Positions 1 to 8,882 of a stretch of 64,000 bases of DNA are shown in pieces. Made by a program: the position numbers and the translations under genes. Location of the stretch: positions 45,982 to 109,981 of the IMG/VR virus record IMGVR_UViG_3300042887_004758. The stretch is one strand, 5' to 3'. A model generated the notes under the pieces. It had not been told where the DNA came from. It saw only the letters and a program-made list of their open reading frames with translations, and made no database searches. The stretch comes from a virus. The first letter of the stretch is position 1, and each line of letters begins with the position of its first letter.

Positions 1-1740
1 GAATCCTAGTTTGTCTCTCTGTTCAATGTGATTTGAAAAAGCTCTGATTTCGGAAAATCCTTCCAACAAACCGGCAAAAGCAAGTGCGGGAAGAGGTATA
101 TCCAGTTTAGGGGCCAACAATCTCAAAAGTGTTAATAACTCGTCAACTATACTTCTACACCTTTTGTAGTCACGAATCAAATTTACTAAAACAAAAGCAA
201 TAGAAAGTAATTTAGTGATGATTACTATATATGAATTCTTAACTGATTTACTTATTTCTTTATTTAAGGAAGTAATGAGTTTGTAAATTTGTTTTTTTAT
301 TATTATAACTAAAACTTCTTTGAATTTTGCTTGAATTTCAGCAATCAAAGTGATCATGATATTTCTCATGTTGTCCAAGAAACTTTGGAAATCTTCTACT
401 AAATCGACAAAATTTTGTTTTAATGCTTTGAACATTATAAAAATCGGCAACAAAACTTTAGGACTAATCAAAGACATAACAATAGTTTTGGGGAGTTGCC
501 TCAGTACTTCTAAGTTTAGAACCGCATTAAAGTCAATTGTAGGAAGATTTTGTGACCACTCGGGGTTTTGTGCGGTTTCTTTAATATATTCTAAGAGTTC
601 TTCTTGCAGTTGTTCATCAGTTTTATTTGAAGGGTTTTCCCAAATATTTGAAATATTAGTAATAATTTGATTGTAATCGACAGGTAATTTAACAGTATCA
701 CAACCCTCGAATTCAGAGACTCGATTCATTACGTTATTGACCTCATTTTCTACATCTCTCAACTCAAATTCGGATAATTCAAAAAAAGAATCATCGATTT
801 CCTCCAAAACAGAAATTTTAGAAGTTCCACCCACCTCAATTTCTTGAGTATTGTCAAAACATAGTCCAAGTATTCTCTGTATTATTTTCAATGAAACCGA
901 AACATCCTCCAATTTTTTTTGACCAACATTCAATGACATATCAAGACATCCTGTAAGTAAGTTCATGATATTTTTGGCTATGTCCGTAAATTCAAAAATT
1001 TGGACACTTTGATAATAATCAACTAAAAAGTCAGAAACGGTAGTAGGTGAGTTGAGTTTAGGTTGAAGTGTTATTTCATAAAAATCACCAAAATTACCAG
1101 TGTTAAGATCTTGAGTAACATATTTTATATCAAAAAGATCTTGACCTGAATTTCCTTTATAAAATTGACCATATTGTTCCGAATAACTTTGACTACTTAA
1201 AGTTCGATTATATAATTCTCTATTCATCGAAAATGGATTATTTTGAATAGAAAGAGGATCTTTTTCGTACAAAATTTTAGTTTGATTATCGTCGGGTGAA
1301 TATTTTAAATAATCTAACAGGTCAATAGATTCGAGTTTTATGTATATTTTTTCGTTTGGAACATACTGTTGTTCTTGGTCACACCCTAAAGCTTTGATGG
1401 TAGAATCGGTAAGAAGTGTGGGGAGTTGATTTTTGACTTCTCTTGCCGCGTCCAACATGGCTTTCAATAAAATATCCAAAGTTTCACTTCCCGTCTCTGG
1501 ATTTCTTACCAATTCTAATAGCTGATCGTATTGGTTTTTTACCTTAGAAGAATTAAACTTTTGTGTTGCATTCTCTTTAGCGGAATTCAGTGTTTCAGAA
1601 AAAAACTTATTACTGGCACTTTCAGCGTCACCAAGTCTTGTTTCTATTGAACTTATTTGTTTGAGTATTTTTTTACTGGTCTGACCACTTTTGATCTTAC
1701 TCTTAATCTGATCGAAGTCACCGCTTAAATCAAGTGCCAT
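1..1740 (-). CDS. Large phage structural protein, C-terminus off the left edge (partial)
   Basis: An open frame of 580 codons runs from the ATG at 1740 leftwards through position 1 without a stop, so the C-terminus lies outside the window. The start overlaps the stop of the upstream gene by one base (TAATG), typical of translational coupling. The N-terminal third is charged and helical; residues about 415-540 contain several hydrophobic stretches (Ile/Leu/Val-rich, near IIKKQIYKLI and IVIITKLLSIAF) that could be membrane-active or buried helices. I do not recognise the family. Its place at the end of a phage operon and its size suggest a virion component (tape-measure-like or baseplate), but that is inference only. 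Confidence 0.75.
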   Translation of the reverse strand, partial: MALDLSGDFDQIKSKIKSGQTSKKILKQISSIETRLGDAESASNKFFSETLNSAKENATQKFNSSKVKNQYDQLLELVRNPETGSETLDILLKAMLDAAREVKNQLPTLLTDSTIKALGCDQEQQYVPNEKIYIKLESIDLLDYLKYSPDDNQTKILYEKDPLSIQNNPFSMNRELYNRTLSSQSYSEQYGQFYKGNSGQDLFDIKYVTQDLNTGNFGDFYEITLQPKLNSPTTVSDFLVDYYQSVQIFEFTDIAKNIMNLLTGCLDMSLNVGQKKLEDVSVSLKIIQRILGLCFDNTQEIEVGGTSKISVLEEIDDSFFELSEFELRDVENEVNNVMNRVSEFEGCDTVKLPVDYNQIITNISNIWENPSNKTDEQLQEELLEYIKETAQNPEWSQNLPTIDFNAVLNLEVLRQLPKTIVMSLISPKVLLPIFIMFKALKQNFVDLVEDFQSFLDNMRNIMITLIAEIQAKFKEVLVIIIKKQIYKLITSLNKEISKSVKNSYIVIITKLLSIAFVLVNLIRDYKRCRSIVDELLTLLRLLAPKLDIPLPALAFAGLLEGFSEIRAFSNHIEQRDKLGF

Positions 1741-2111
1741 TACTTAAGATGATATTTACCATCATCAAGTTTGTCAATGTCTTTTCCGATTAAATTTTGA
1801 AGAACATCATCATCAATTTCACTTAAACTGAAATTTTCTTCACTTTGGTTGTTAGATTTTTCCCAAATCTGAGATTGAAGTTTTGACAAACTTAATTTTT
1901 TCTCGATGGTGTCATTTATTATTTTTTGTTGTTCTTTAATAATTGGACCTAACACAGTCAAATCTTCAGGATCTTTCATCATTGAAGCCATCTTGTTCTG
2001 AAGTCTAACTGCAGTATTTCTTTGTTCAACCAACTCGTTGTAAATTTCTTGCATCAATCCCAAGATTGAATCTTTGGATAATTTGATTTCTTTTCTGCGT
2101 GGTTTTGTCAT
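1740..2111 (-). CDS. Small helical phage protein, unknown function
   Basis: This 123-residue protein is basic at its N-terminus (KPRRKEIK), then predicted mostly alpha-helical with coiled-coil-like heptads (residues 15-90) and an acidic C-terminal end. It has no Cys, no signal peptide and no catalytic motif. It sits between the late sigma factor gene and the large structural gene, and its stop codon overlaps the next start. Small coiled-coil proteins beside large tail genes are often assembly factors or chaperones, but nothing in the sequence proves that. Confidence 0.75.
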   Translation of the reverse strand: MTKPRRKEIKLSKDSILGLMQEIYNELVEQRNTAVRLQNKMASMMKDPEDLTVLGPIIKEQQKIINDTIEKKLSLSKLQSQIWEKSNNQSEENFSLSEIDDDVLQNLIGKDIDKLDDGKYHLK

Positions 2112-2119
2112 ATCTATAA

Positions 2120-2863
2120 TTATTCAGAATTCAATTTATTTAAGAATTCATAATACAGATGACGGTACTTTTTGATTGAACTCCTGACTTCTTTTGTGGA
2201 CATGTTTGTCATTTCTCTTATTGAAAGAAGTATGACGTTTTTATTGAATTTGTTGTTGTCGTTACCCAAGAAAACTCTCTCATAGTTTTTCAATAATTCA
2301 ACAAGAGCATATCCCAACTTTATTTCATTTGTATTGAGATCAGATTTTTCAATAAAATCTTCAAGTTTTTCAACATACATATCAATGACTTCGGTCGTTT
2401 CTACATTTTCATATTCTAAATAATAAATCAAGTCAGGTCTATTCTCTAAATTACTTGAAATATCCTCATATGAAATTCTTCTATTCTGATCTTTTTGGTC
2501 TTTTATGATCTGACCCATCAAATAGTTTTTACATATGGTTCCGAAATAAGAATATGCTTTTTTGTTTTTTTCAGGTTGAAATTTATCAACTTTGGTCAAT
2601 AAAAAAGAATGCGTATCACTATGGATGTCATTAAAATCCATATCTTTTCTGTATAACTTATATCGTCTTATGATTGATGAAATCATCTTATCCAATGGTG
2701 CGTGGAGAAACTCATCGTAGATTTTGTTTTTTTCACCCCACGTTTCGGCCTGAAGGAACATACGAACTGCATGTTCCTCCCTCTCGGCGAAATAATTTTT
2801 TTCTTTGGGTTTACGTCCCTTCTTAACTTTTTCAGTTTCCGTTACTGCTGACGTTGGATTCAT
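2120..2863 (-). CDS. 55: gp55-like RNA polymerase sigma factor for late transcription
   Basis: This 247-residue protein has a sigma-70 region-2-like core at about residues 60-125: helices around IIRRYKLY, DFNDIHSDTHSFLLTKVDKF, then KAYSYFGTICKNYLMGQI. It parallels T4 gp55, where a helix before NFDETKYKNPHAYIT is followed by FNAFVQRIKKERK. In T4, gp55 replaces the host sigma on RNA polymerase and recognises the TATAAATA late box with help from the sliding clamp. This copy is longer than T4 gp55 (185 residues), with a Lys-rich N-terminal extension (KVKKGRKPKEK) and a longer helical C-terminus ending in YYEFLNKL, which might serve as the clamp-binding tail (inference). Its start lies inside the preceding glycosyltransferase gene (32-base overlap). 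TATTTATA boxes before virion genes in this window are its likely targets. Confidence 0.72.
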   Translation of the reverse strand: MNPTSAVTETEKVKKGRKPKEKNYFAEREEHAVRMFLQAETWGEKNKIYDEFLHAPLDKMISSIIRRYKLYRKDMDFNDIHSDTHSFLLTKVDKFQPEKNKKAYSYFGTICKNYLMGQIIKDQKDQNRRISYEDISSNLENRPDLIYYLEYENVETTEVIDMYVEKLEDFIEKSDLNTNEIKLGYALVELLKNYERVFLGNDNNKFNKNVILLSIREMTNMSTKEVRSSIKKYRHLYYEFLNKLNSE

Positions 2864-3671
2864 CCACTAATTCAGGTTCGTATTTTATTTCCCTATCCTG
2901 AATGAAGAAGTATTCCTTTTTGGCAACTTCTAACCAAAACTTAGCTTCATCAGGACTTAAAGGACTTTCACCGAACTTATAATTCCAAAAAATGGATCCT
3001 AACCTCATATTCGTATGTTTGTAACCAATCTTAGGGATGGTTCTTATAATTGCGGAATTATATGTCATTCTCATTAAGAATTCATACACAAATGTTAACT
3101 TCATCGACTCTTTAAATCCTCCATAATCCAAGAATGTTTCTTTTCTAATAACCATCCCACTACTTTGGAAGTTCTGAAAACGAGCGAGTAACTCGTTTGT
3201 AACTATACCGTAATCCAAATTAAAGTTTGCGGCAAAGGTTGCTTCGTTGGTGAAACCAGCAAATTGGTTTTTGTCATCGACATCAACAACTACAGGCAAA
3301 AATGCTTGAGAGTCAGGATATGCTTCTTTATAGATTTCTACATTTTTGAACCAAATTGCGGAATATTCATCATCGAATTCACAAAAAGAAACCCACTCGT
3401 TAGTTGCTTTTGACACACCATAGTTTATTTGTGCTTGAAATGATGGTTCACCTTCATAAGTCTCGATTTTGACTATATTTTGTAAGTCTCCGAAATCATA
3501 ATCTGTCAAAAATAACTGAAGTGATTCTTCGGCGGTGGGGACGATTATGAATTCTGTTGGTAATACCTTTTGTTTTTGTATTGATTCAACAAGTTTTGAA
3601 AAAAAATCCGAAAAGTCTTTTGTTTTGGATGACTTGATCGGTAATATTATTGTAGTATTTGATGTACTCAT
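2832..3671 (-). CDS. GT-A (family 2-like) glycosyltransferase
   Basis: The 279-residue product looks like a GT2-type, GT-A-fold glycosyltransferase. It has an N-terminal beta strand TTIILPIKSS, then a repeated alpha/beta pattern, the family-typical stretch INYGVSKATNEWVSFCEFDDE at about residues 83-103 with EFDDE in the DxD metal/nucleotide-sugar position, and later SGMVIRKETFLDYGGF, the usual GT2 acceptor-side strand and helix. It overlaps the upstream glycosyltransferase by four bases (ATGA) and the gp55 gene by 32 bases, so the three are probably co-translated. The acceptor is unknown; phage DNA bases, virion proteins and host surface sugars are all possible. Confidence 0.75.
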   Translation of the reverse strand: MSTSNTTIILPIKSSKTKDFSDFFSKLVESIQKQKVLPTEFIIVPTAEESLQLFLTDYDFGDLQNIVKIETYEGEPSFQAQINYGVSKATNEWVSFCEFDDEYSAIWFKNVEIYKEAYPDSQAFLPVVVDVDDKNQFAGFTNEATFAANFNLDYGIVTNELLARFQNFQSSGMVIRKETFLDYGGFKESMKLTFVYEFLMRMTYNSAIIRTIPKIGYKHTNMRLGSIFWNYKFGESPLSPDEAKFWLEVAKKEYFFIQDREIKYEPELVDESNVSSNGN

Positions 3672-4732
3672 AGTTCAGCTTCTACTGGTTTAAGTTTATC
3701 TAATTGTTGTTCCAATGATTCAACTCGATTAGAAACATATTCTTGAAATAATTTATTCGAAAGAGTTACGAACTCTTCATGATTCTGATATTTTTTGGCA
3801 GTGTCCAAACCTTCTTGTATTAAAGTTTCCGACACATTATCTTCTAACCAATTTTTAATATATTCTGCCAAGATATCAACCAAATCAAAATTATTTGTTG
3901 TCCAAATACCATTCTTCTCATTAATCCATTCAGGTTCGATATAGGGAATTCTTCCAATGACTGGTGTACCCACAGACATTGACTCCAACGGATATGTTCC
4001 AAAAGATGATTTTTCATCTATCCAAACAGAAACACATGCGTCTCGGAGTGGTTCATAAAATTGATCTTGATTCATAGATCTCATATCACGGAATGTAAAC
4101 CAACGGTATTGAGGATATTTCTGATAGAAAATTTTAATCAAATTCAAAGAGTCTCTCTGTTCTCTTGAGTGAATCGCAATAATTGGTTTTGCTGGTTTAT
4201 CTTTTTCGGTTGCGTATTTTGATAGAGGAACGGGTAAAACATCAACAGACACACTTCTGAAAATATCTCTTACCTTTTCAGCTAAAATTTCTGAAGTGGT
4301 CAAACACTTGTACACTCCAAATCCATTCCAACTTTGACCTGGTTTGAGAGTCTCGAATACATGATCATATGCTTGTGTGAGAATAATTTTACCACATGGA
4401 AGATTTTGAACCTGTTCGATGATATATCCCAATAACTCAGGAATAATCAAAAAATCCTCAACCCCAACCTGTAAATTCTGACCATTTACATAATTTTCTT
4501 CGAGATCCTCGTATCCTTCACCCAACCATGTTTTGTGTGATGTATATCCTTTTTCTTCAAACAAAATGATTGCATTTTTTCCATTTTGTTTCAAAGCATT
4601 CGCCAAATCATAAATGTATTTTATTGATGCTTTGGGATTTCCTTTTGTATCTTGCACAAAAAAATAAAACTTATTAGTTCCGTTCTTAAGTGCTAAAATA
4701 GTTTTCTCTATTTTTACTATATTATCTGTCAT
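3668..4732 (-). CDS. GT-B (family 4-like) glycosyltransferase
   Basis: This 354-residue protein has a GT-B two-domain pattern. The C-terminal half holds the donor-binding signature, a strand ending in PIIAIHSREQ (about 183-192), then SSFGTYPLESMSVGTPVIG (about 244-262), the E-x7-type motif in which Glu contacts the sugar nucleotide. A short C-terminal coiled coil follows (VESLEQQLDKL). The N-terminal half is less conserved, as expected for the acceptor domain. It forms a coupled pair with the following GT-A gene. GT-B and GT-A enzymes in tandem suggest stepwise addition of at least two sugars to one acceptor, but neither the sugar nor the acceptor can be read from sequence. Confidence 0.8.
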   Translation of the reverse strand: MTDNIVKIEKTILALKNGTNKFYFFVQDTKGNPKASIKYIYDLANALKQNGKNAIILFEEKGYTSHKTWLGEGYEDLEENYVNGQNLQVGVEDFLIIPELLGYIIEQVQNLPCGKIILTQAYDHVFETLKPGQSWNGFGVYKCLTTSEILAEKVRDIFRSVSVDVLPVPLSKYATEKDKPAKPIIAIHSREQRDSLNLIKIFYQKYPQYRWFTFRDMRSMNQDQFYEPLRDACVSVWIDEKSSFGTYPLESMSVGTPVIGRIPYIEPEWINEKNGIWTTNNFDLVDILAEYIKNWLEDNVSETLIQEGLDTAKKYQNHEEFVTLSNKLFQEYVSNRVESLEQQLDKLKPVEAEL

Positions 4733-5030
4733 CGTCTTCTGTTTTTTTCAATATATTATCTTTAACTAAGGTATTAAATGCTAATTTAAAATCTATAGGA
4801 ACATCACTTCCTCTCATCCCCATATTTTCATCGATATCTTCTTTCTCTGTTAATAAAACTTCAATCAAAAATTTGTAAACTTCGTAACTTACAACATTTA
4901 TTGAAATTTTTTCATCAACATCGGCTCCATCTTCTTCTGTAATGACTTGTGTTGGTTTTGCGTCAATACGAAGTTTCGCATCTAGATGATTTAAATCTAA
5001 ATACCATTCATCTCCAAAAATTTTAAACAT
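4722..5030 (-). CDS. Small acidic protein, unknown function
   Basis: A 102-residue, strongly acidic protein (many Asp/Glu, ending KKTEDDDR) without Cys or recognisable motifs. It begins with a hydrophobic/aromatic strand-like segment (FKIFGDEWYLDLNHL) and has a helical middle (YEVYKFLIEVLLTEKED). It overlaps both neighbours (11 bases with the downstream glycosyltransferase, 8 with the upstream HAD-like gene), which supports it as a genuine translated gene of the operon. I do not recognise the family. Confidence 0.7.
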   Translation of the reverse strand: MFKIFGDEWYLDLNHLDAKLRIDAKPTQVITEEDGADVDEKISINVVSYEVYKFLIEVLLTEKEDIDENMGMRGSDVPIDFKLAFNTLVKDNILKKTEDDDR

Positions 5031-5631
5031 TAATTATATTATTTTTATAAAAATTTATAAATTCTTCTAAAGAGTAAATCCTTTTACCGTATTCATAAGA
5101 TGAGTTTTGTTCGTTACTAAATAAAACTACATTCGGAATCCAGTTTTTATAATCGTTTATTAGTGAGGTGTTACAAGTTACCAACACATCGACATCTTTC
5201 AAAATACGATCAATAGTTTTATCATTGTAGAATAATATCTCCTCAATTTCACATCCAAATTTAGACAGAAAAAATAAAGTGGAGGGTTTAGATCTACCGA
5301 TTTCATCTGAAACAATAATTATTTGATTGTCATCTCGTAGTTCTTTATAGATTTGGTTCAGAACTTGAAATGTATTCATTTCTGTTGATGGGGCATGACC
5401 AAAAATAGTCATTGGGTTTTCTATATAAATAAATTCATACAGTTCATCGTCAGATTGAAACTTGAAATGATCTTTAATAATTTCAGTGTTGATGGGTCGT
5501 ACTATTTCGTATTGGAATTGTTCTTCCTCTTCACCAACCTCTAACTCATCTATCAAATATTTCTCATATGTAGATTCCAATTTTTTAATGGTGTCCCGAA
5601 GAACACCATTTACTTCGAAAGCGATCCTCAT
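5023..5631 (-). CDS. HAD-fold protein with substituted catalytic residues
   Basis: The N-terminus reads MRIAFEVNGVLRDT, which aligns with the HAD/phage nucleotidase motif I pattern (hhFDhDGVLRDT) but has Glu6 and Asn8 in place of the nucleophile Asp and the acid/base Asp. A second strand, IIIVSDEIGRSKPSTLFFL (about 100-118), matches HAD motif II (hhhS/T). A later strand, IDRILKDVDVLVTCN, resembles the region around motif III/IV. The product has 202 residues, the usual size for small HAD nucleotidases. Loss of both Asp residues suggests a binding or regulatory protein rather than a phosphatase. It overlaps PhoH by four bases. Confidence 0.62.
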   Translation of the reverse strand: MRIAFEVNGVLRDTIKKLESTYEKYLIDELEVGEEEEQFQYEIVRPINTEIIKDHFKFQSDDELYEFIYIENPMTIFGHAPSTEMNTFQVLNQIYKELRDDNQIIIVSDEIGRSKPSTLFFLSKFGCEIEEILFYNDKTIDRILKDVDVLVTCNTSLINDYKNWIPNVVLFSNEQNSSYEYGKRIYSLEEFINFYKNNIINV

Positions 5632-6380
5632 TCTTCGTATTTATCTAATATTTTATTGATCAGGGGATTACGAATAATGTCTTTATTGTCAAAACTAAAT
5701 ACACCAATATCTTCAACATTTTGGAATTTGACCAAAGCGTCGTATAATCCCGAATGAGTTTTATCCTTGTATCTATCAGTCTGTTCTAAGTCGCCCGAGA
5801 TAAAAAATTTACTATTGAATCCAATACGAGTAAGAAGAAGTTTCATTTGTTTTGGAGTGGCATTTTGACCTTCTTCAAATATTAGAATTGAGTTGTCAAT
5901 ATTCATACCCCTCATGTACGCCAAGGCAAAGACCTCAATTACCTCTACTTCTTTCAATTTTTCTCTAGCTTCTTTACCAATGATCTTATTCATTAAGTAA
6001 TAACTCGGAAAGATGTAGGGATCAAGTTTTTCTTCTACATTACCAGGTAATGATCCTAATTTTTCTTCAGCTTCAACGGCTGGTCTTACTATTATAATTT
6101 TCTCATAACCATTTTCAGGGTCACAAAGTAAATCAATAGCCGCTCTCATAGCAACAAAAGATTTCCCAACACCAGCCGGACCTGAACAAATCGTGATCTG
6201 ATTGTTACAAAGAATATCATAATAATCTTTTTGTGAATCAGTCAAAAACTTTTTTCTTGGTCTTTTAGTGACTATAGAATTTATTAATTCTTTCTTGTTT
6301 ACATAAACCTCTCTTGGTTTAGTATCTTCTTTTTTTCTTTGTGTTCTTGTTTTTTTATACTCCTGTTGACCCGAATCCAT
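5628..6380 (-). CDS. phoH: PhoH-family P-loop ATPase
   Basis: This 250-residue protein is a PhoH-type ATPase: Walker A GPAGVGKS at residues 67-74, the family strand KIIIVRPAVEAEEKLGSLPG just after, a Walker B-like SILIFEEGQN at 164-173, and the following KQMKLLLTRIG and FISGDLEQTD segments, all standard for PhoH. The first 45 residues are Lys/Arg-rich and probably disordered. PhoH proteins are widespread in T4-type phages; their role (RNA or phosphate-stress related) is not settled. The Walker B end is EEGQ where most members have DEAQ. It overlaps the dUTPase gene by 26 bases and the HAD-like gene by four. Confidence 0.92.
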   Translation of the reverse strand: MDSGQQEYKKTRTQRKKEDTKPREVYVNKKELINSIVTKRPRKKFLTDSQKDYYDILCNNQITICSGPAGVGKSFVAMRAAIDLLCDPENGYEKIIIVRPAVEAEEKLGSLPGNVEEKLDPYIFPSYYLMNKIIGKEAREKLKEVEVIEVFALAYMRGMNIDNSILIFEEGQNATPKQMKLLLTRIGFNSKFFISGDLEQTDRYKDKTHSGLYDALVKFQNVEDIGVFSFDNKDIIRNPLINKILDKYEE

Positions 6381-6924
6381 TCGCGTTTCTATCTTTATCG
6401 TTTATTTCGTTGACTTTGGTAAGATTAACTGAATCACCATTTAACACAGGTGCCATTACCGCTTGAGCAACTTTCATTCCTTTGTGTATTGTAATGTCCA
6501 TCGTACTGTTATTCATTAATATAACCTTTATTTCACCATTGTAACCAGAATCGACAGTTCCTGGAGAATTTAAGACGGAAATACCTTTATTAAGGGCAAG
6601 ACCACTTTTGGATCTTACTTGAATTTCATATCCATAAGGAATATCGAAATATAGTCCTGTTGGGACAATAGACCATGATTTAGCCGATATGGTCACTTCA
6701 ACATTTGATAGTAGATCAAAACCTGAATCACTTCCATAATTGTAAAAAGGGTCAGGGTTGTCTGATTTATTTACAAAAGACAAAGCGATTTTAGGTTTAT
6801 AATCTTTTATCTGTTGTTCCAACAAAGACATGGTTTCTTGCATTTTTGACTGATCGGCTGACATATCCATCAATTCTTTTAGTGCCGACATTGTACTTGT
6901 AAAATTTTTAATCTCTTTAATCAT
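6355..6924 (-). CDS. dut: dUTPase (trimeric type) with N-terminal helical extension
   Basis: The enzyme hydrolyses dUTP to dUMP and pyrophosphate, keeping uracil out of phage DNA. All five trimeric dUTPase motifs are visible: DSGFDL (66-71), RSKSGLA (104-110), NSPGTVDSGYNGEI (119-132, with the catalytic Asp in TVDSGY), KGMKVAQAVMAPV (148-160) and RNANGFGSTG (179-188). The total of 189 residues exceeds the usual 140-150 because of a roughly 45-residue Met-rich helical N-terminal extension. It lies between PhoH and an exonuclease gene in a nucleotide/DNA metabolism run, overlapping both. Confidence 0.93.
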   Translation of the reverse strand: MIKEIKNFTSTMSALKELMDMSADQSKMQETMSLLEQQIKDYKPKIALSFVNKSDNPDPFYNYGSDSGFDLLSNVEVTISAKSWSIVPTGLYFDIPYGYEIQVRSKSGLALNKGISVLNSPGTVDSGYNGEIKVILMNNSTMDITIHKGMKVAQAVMAPVLNGDSVNLTKVNEINDKDRNANGFGSTGV

Positions 6925-7625
6925 TTTAAATCAAATATTTTTTTAATTATGTGAGCAAGTGCCACTGTATCTTTTTCACAATACTCACCAATCGTTTCAA
7001 GATTTTTGGTTTTGTAATAATATTCATTAAGATTTTCACCTGTTACTTCACTGTCTTTGGGAGATTCAATTCCCATACTTACACACAAGAGATCCAAAGA
7101 ACCAATTGAATAAGGATTATTATAATTCCACAAATCTTTAGTATCAATTGCTTTTACTTCCCAAGGCTTTGTATTGTAAATTGGAAATATTTTTGGTGGT
7201 TTCATGTCGTTGATTACGAATCTTTTACCGAGTGTTGGGATATCAAAAAGTTTGATATTATGACCACACATGTAAAAATCCAATCTTTCAATACGATTAA
7301 AAAGATTTCTAATTTCAGTCAGAAGTTCAACCTCGTTGTGGTTAGTAAAGGTTGTTCTATGAAGTTCTTTTTTAGTATCATAAAAACAAAAAGAGGCCGC
7401 AACAACTCTTGAAAATTCAGGAACAAGGGCTGCACGTTTGAAGTAGGTTTCTTCGGGTGAAATATCGCCATCTTCAGGGTACCTTCGTTTGAAGAAATCA
7501 ATATAATCCAAAAAAACTTTATGTAACTTTGGTTTTTGTTTCTTTAACTCGGACAAAGTTTCAAATTCAGATACTGTTTCAATATCAAAAAACAGGATCT
7601 TGTCAAGTGGTTTATCTAATGTCAT
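6921..7625 (-). CDS. DnaQ-like 3'-5' exonuclease (PolB exo2 type)
   Basis: This 234-residue protein has the DEDD exonuclease motifs. Exo I is ILFFDIETV (10-18; Asp14, Glu16), exo II lies around FYMCGHNIKLFDIP with its Asp, and exo III is EYCEKDTVALAHII near the C-terminus (Asp in KD). The arrangement and the CEKDTVAL ending match predicted 3'-5' exonucleases related to the proofreading domain of family-B polymerases (the DNA_pol_B_exo2 group), which occur as stand-alone proteins. The polymerase in this window (32251-34965) keeps its own exonuclease domain, so this enzyme is additional. It overlaps dUTPase and the upstream glycosyltransferase by four bases each. Confidence 0.82.
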   Translation of the reverse strand: MTLDKPLDKILFFDIETVSEFETLSELKKQKPKLHKVFLDYIDFFKRRYPEDGDISPEETYFKRAALVPEFSRVVAASFCFYDTKKELHRTTFTNHNEVELLTEIRNLFNRIERLDFYMCGHNIKLFDIPTLGKRFVINDMKPPKIFPIYNTKPWEVKAIDTKDLWNYNNPYSIGSLDLLCVSMGIESPKDSEVTGENLNEYYYKTKNLETIGEYCEKDTVALAHIIKKIFDLK

Positions 7626-8836
7626 AATGAATTATAGAAATTTCTTCTGTTTTCGGAAAGTACTTTCAAATGATATTTTTCATTTACAGTTTCATAGAGT
7701 TGCTCACCCAAATCTTCAACCCAACTCGGATTTTCGATCAGTTTTTTCATGAACTTACTCCAATCTTTGTGGTTCTTGTATTCATCAACCAAGAGTCCAT
7801 TTGCGCCTTTGACAAATTCACCGTTATTCAATCCGTGTTTAATGTCAATTGTATAAGGACCGATATTGGATGCGATAATTGCCTTCTTGTAGAACCCCGC
7901 TTCAATGACTTTGAGTTGTGACTTCATCCGATTGAACATCGTATTCTTAATCGGTGCAAGTGATACGTCAAATTTACTGTAGTTCTTGGCATATGAAGTG
8001 ACAGGTGCGGTCCAAACCCTTGTATAGAAAGGATCGGGTTCATCCATATAATCTTCCTGTTTCCATTTCATCAAAAATTCTTTTTGTTTTTCAGAAACAT
8101 ATTTGTAGTTTGATGTAAAAATCTTTTCATATTTAGCCCAAACAGTTTCTTCGGGAAGGATGGGTCTTTGTTTTTGTGTACCCGTTGCTTTATCAATCTC
8201 AGTCACTGTTCCACGAGTATCAAAACCACAAATGTACAGACGATATTTGTCTTTCAAGTCAGAAATTTTATCAAATGTGCCATCCAAAATCATAAGGTCG
8301 TGTAAGTGAGATGACCCACCCAACCATCCAAATCTGACTTTATCGGATGGGATTGTTTTCTCTTTGAATTGTGGTTCTTCTGGATCGATTCCGTTTGGAA
8401 TGACGTGAACATTCTTGTTAATAGTTTTTCTAATTTCATTAGCAAAAATATCAGTGGTGGTGGTCACCCACTCCGCTTCACGTAGATTATTAACAATTAT
8501 TTTATCAAACTTTCTTTCAACAACCATTGCGTGAGCAGGGTGTTCCATACCCGGCATCCAATAATCGTCAATATCACAGACAGTTTTAATACCCATCTGT
8601 TTGAGTTGTCCGATTACTTCTCTTGATTTTTCATAGTTTGTGTTAAGTGATCTATGAAATGATACAATATCATAATTTTTGAAGAAATTCAAATCGTCAA
8701 TACTGATATCGTACATAATATCAATATGGAATTCGTCGGGATATTGCTGTTGTAGATAAGTGTGTGGTTGAACAGAACGAAACTTACCAACACCTGTTCT
8801 GTCGCTCGGTAATACTAAAATTCGTTTTTTTGACAT
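7622..8836 (-). CDS. GT-B glycosyltransferase (family 4-like)
   Basis: The 404-residue product begins RILVLPSDRTGVGKFRS, a Rossmann strand with a Gly-rich loop like GT4 enzymes. It has VCDIDDYWMPG (about 113), a middle switch IPNGIDP (about 173-179) typical of the inter-domain linker of GT4 proteins, a second Rossmann strand RFGWLGGSSHLHDL, and a C-terminal donor-site region QLKVIEAGFYKKAIIASNIGPY with the conserved Glu, ending NGLLVDEYKNHKDW. It is complete. It couples by four bases to the exonuclease gene; the 46 bases upstream contain only an imperfect inverted repeat. The acceptor is unknown. Confidence 0.85.
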   Translation of the reverse strand: MSKKRILVLPSDRTGVGKFRSVQPHTYLQQQYPDEFHIDIMYDISIDDLNFFKNYDIVSFHRSLNTNYEKSREVIGQLKQMGIKTVCDIDDYWMPGMEHPAHAMVVERKFDKIIVNNLREAEWVTTTTDIFANEIRKTINKNVHVIPNGIDPEEPQFKEKTIPSDKVRFGWLGGSSHLHDLMILDGTFDKISDLKDKYRLYICGFDTRGTVTEIDKATGTQKQRPILPEETVWAKYEKIFTSNYKYVSEKQKEFLMKWKQEDYMDEPDPFYTRVWTAPVTSYAKNYSKFDVSLAPIKNTMFNRMKSQLKVIEAGFYKKAIIASNIGPYTIDIKHGLNNGEFVKGANGLLVDEYKNHKDWSKFMKKLIENPSWVEDLGEQLYETVNEKYHLKVLSENRRNFYNSL

Positions 8837-8882
8837 ATTTTTTTATTGAAAGTATAATTAAAAACTCTCAATAAAAAAAGGG

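Noticed and set aside
350-670. 106-codon plus-strand frame near the left edge
   Set aside because: It is antisense to the partial structural gene that remains open from 1740 to 1 and is coupled to the operon.
8837-8882. Inverted repeat ATTGAAAG / CTCTCAAT as a terminator
   Set aside because: The stem is imperfect and A+T-rich, with no T-run in the direction of the minus-strand transcript; it may be neutral.
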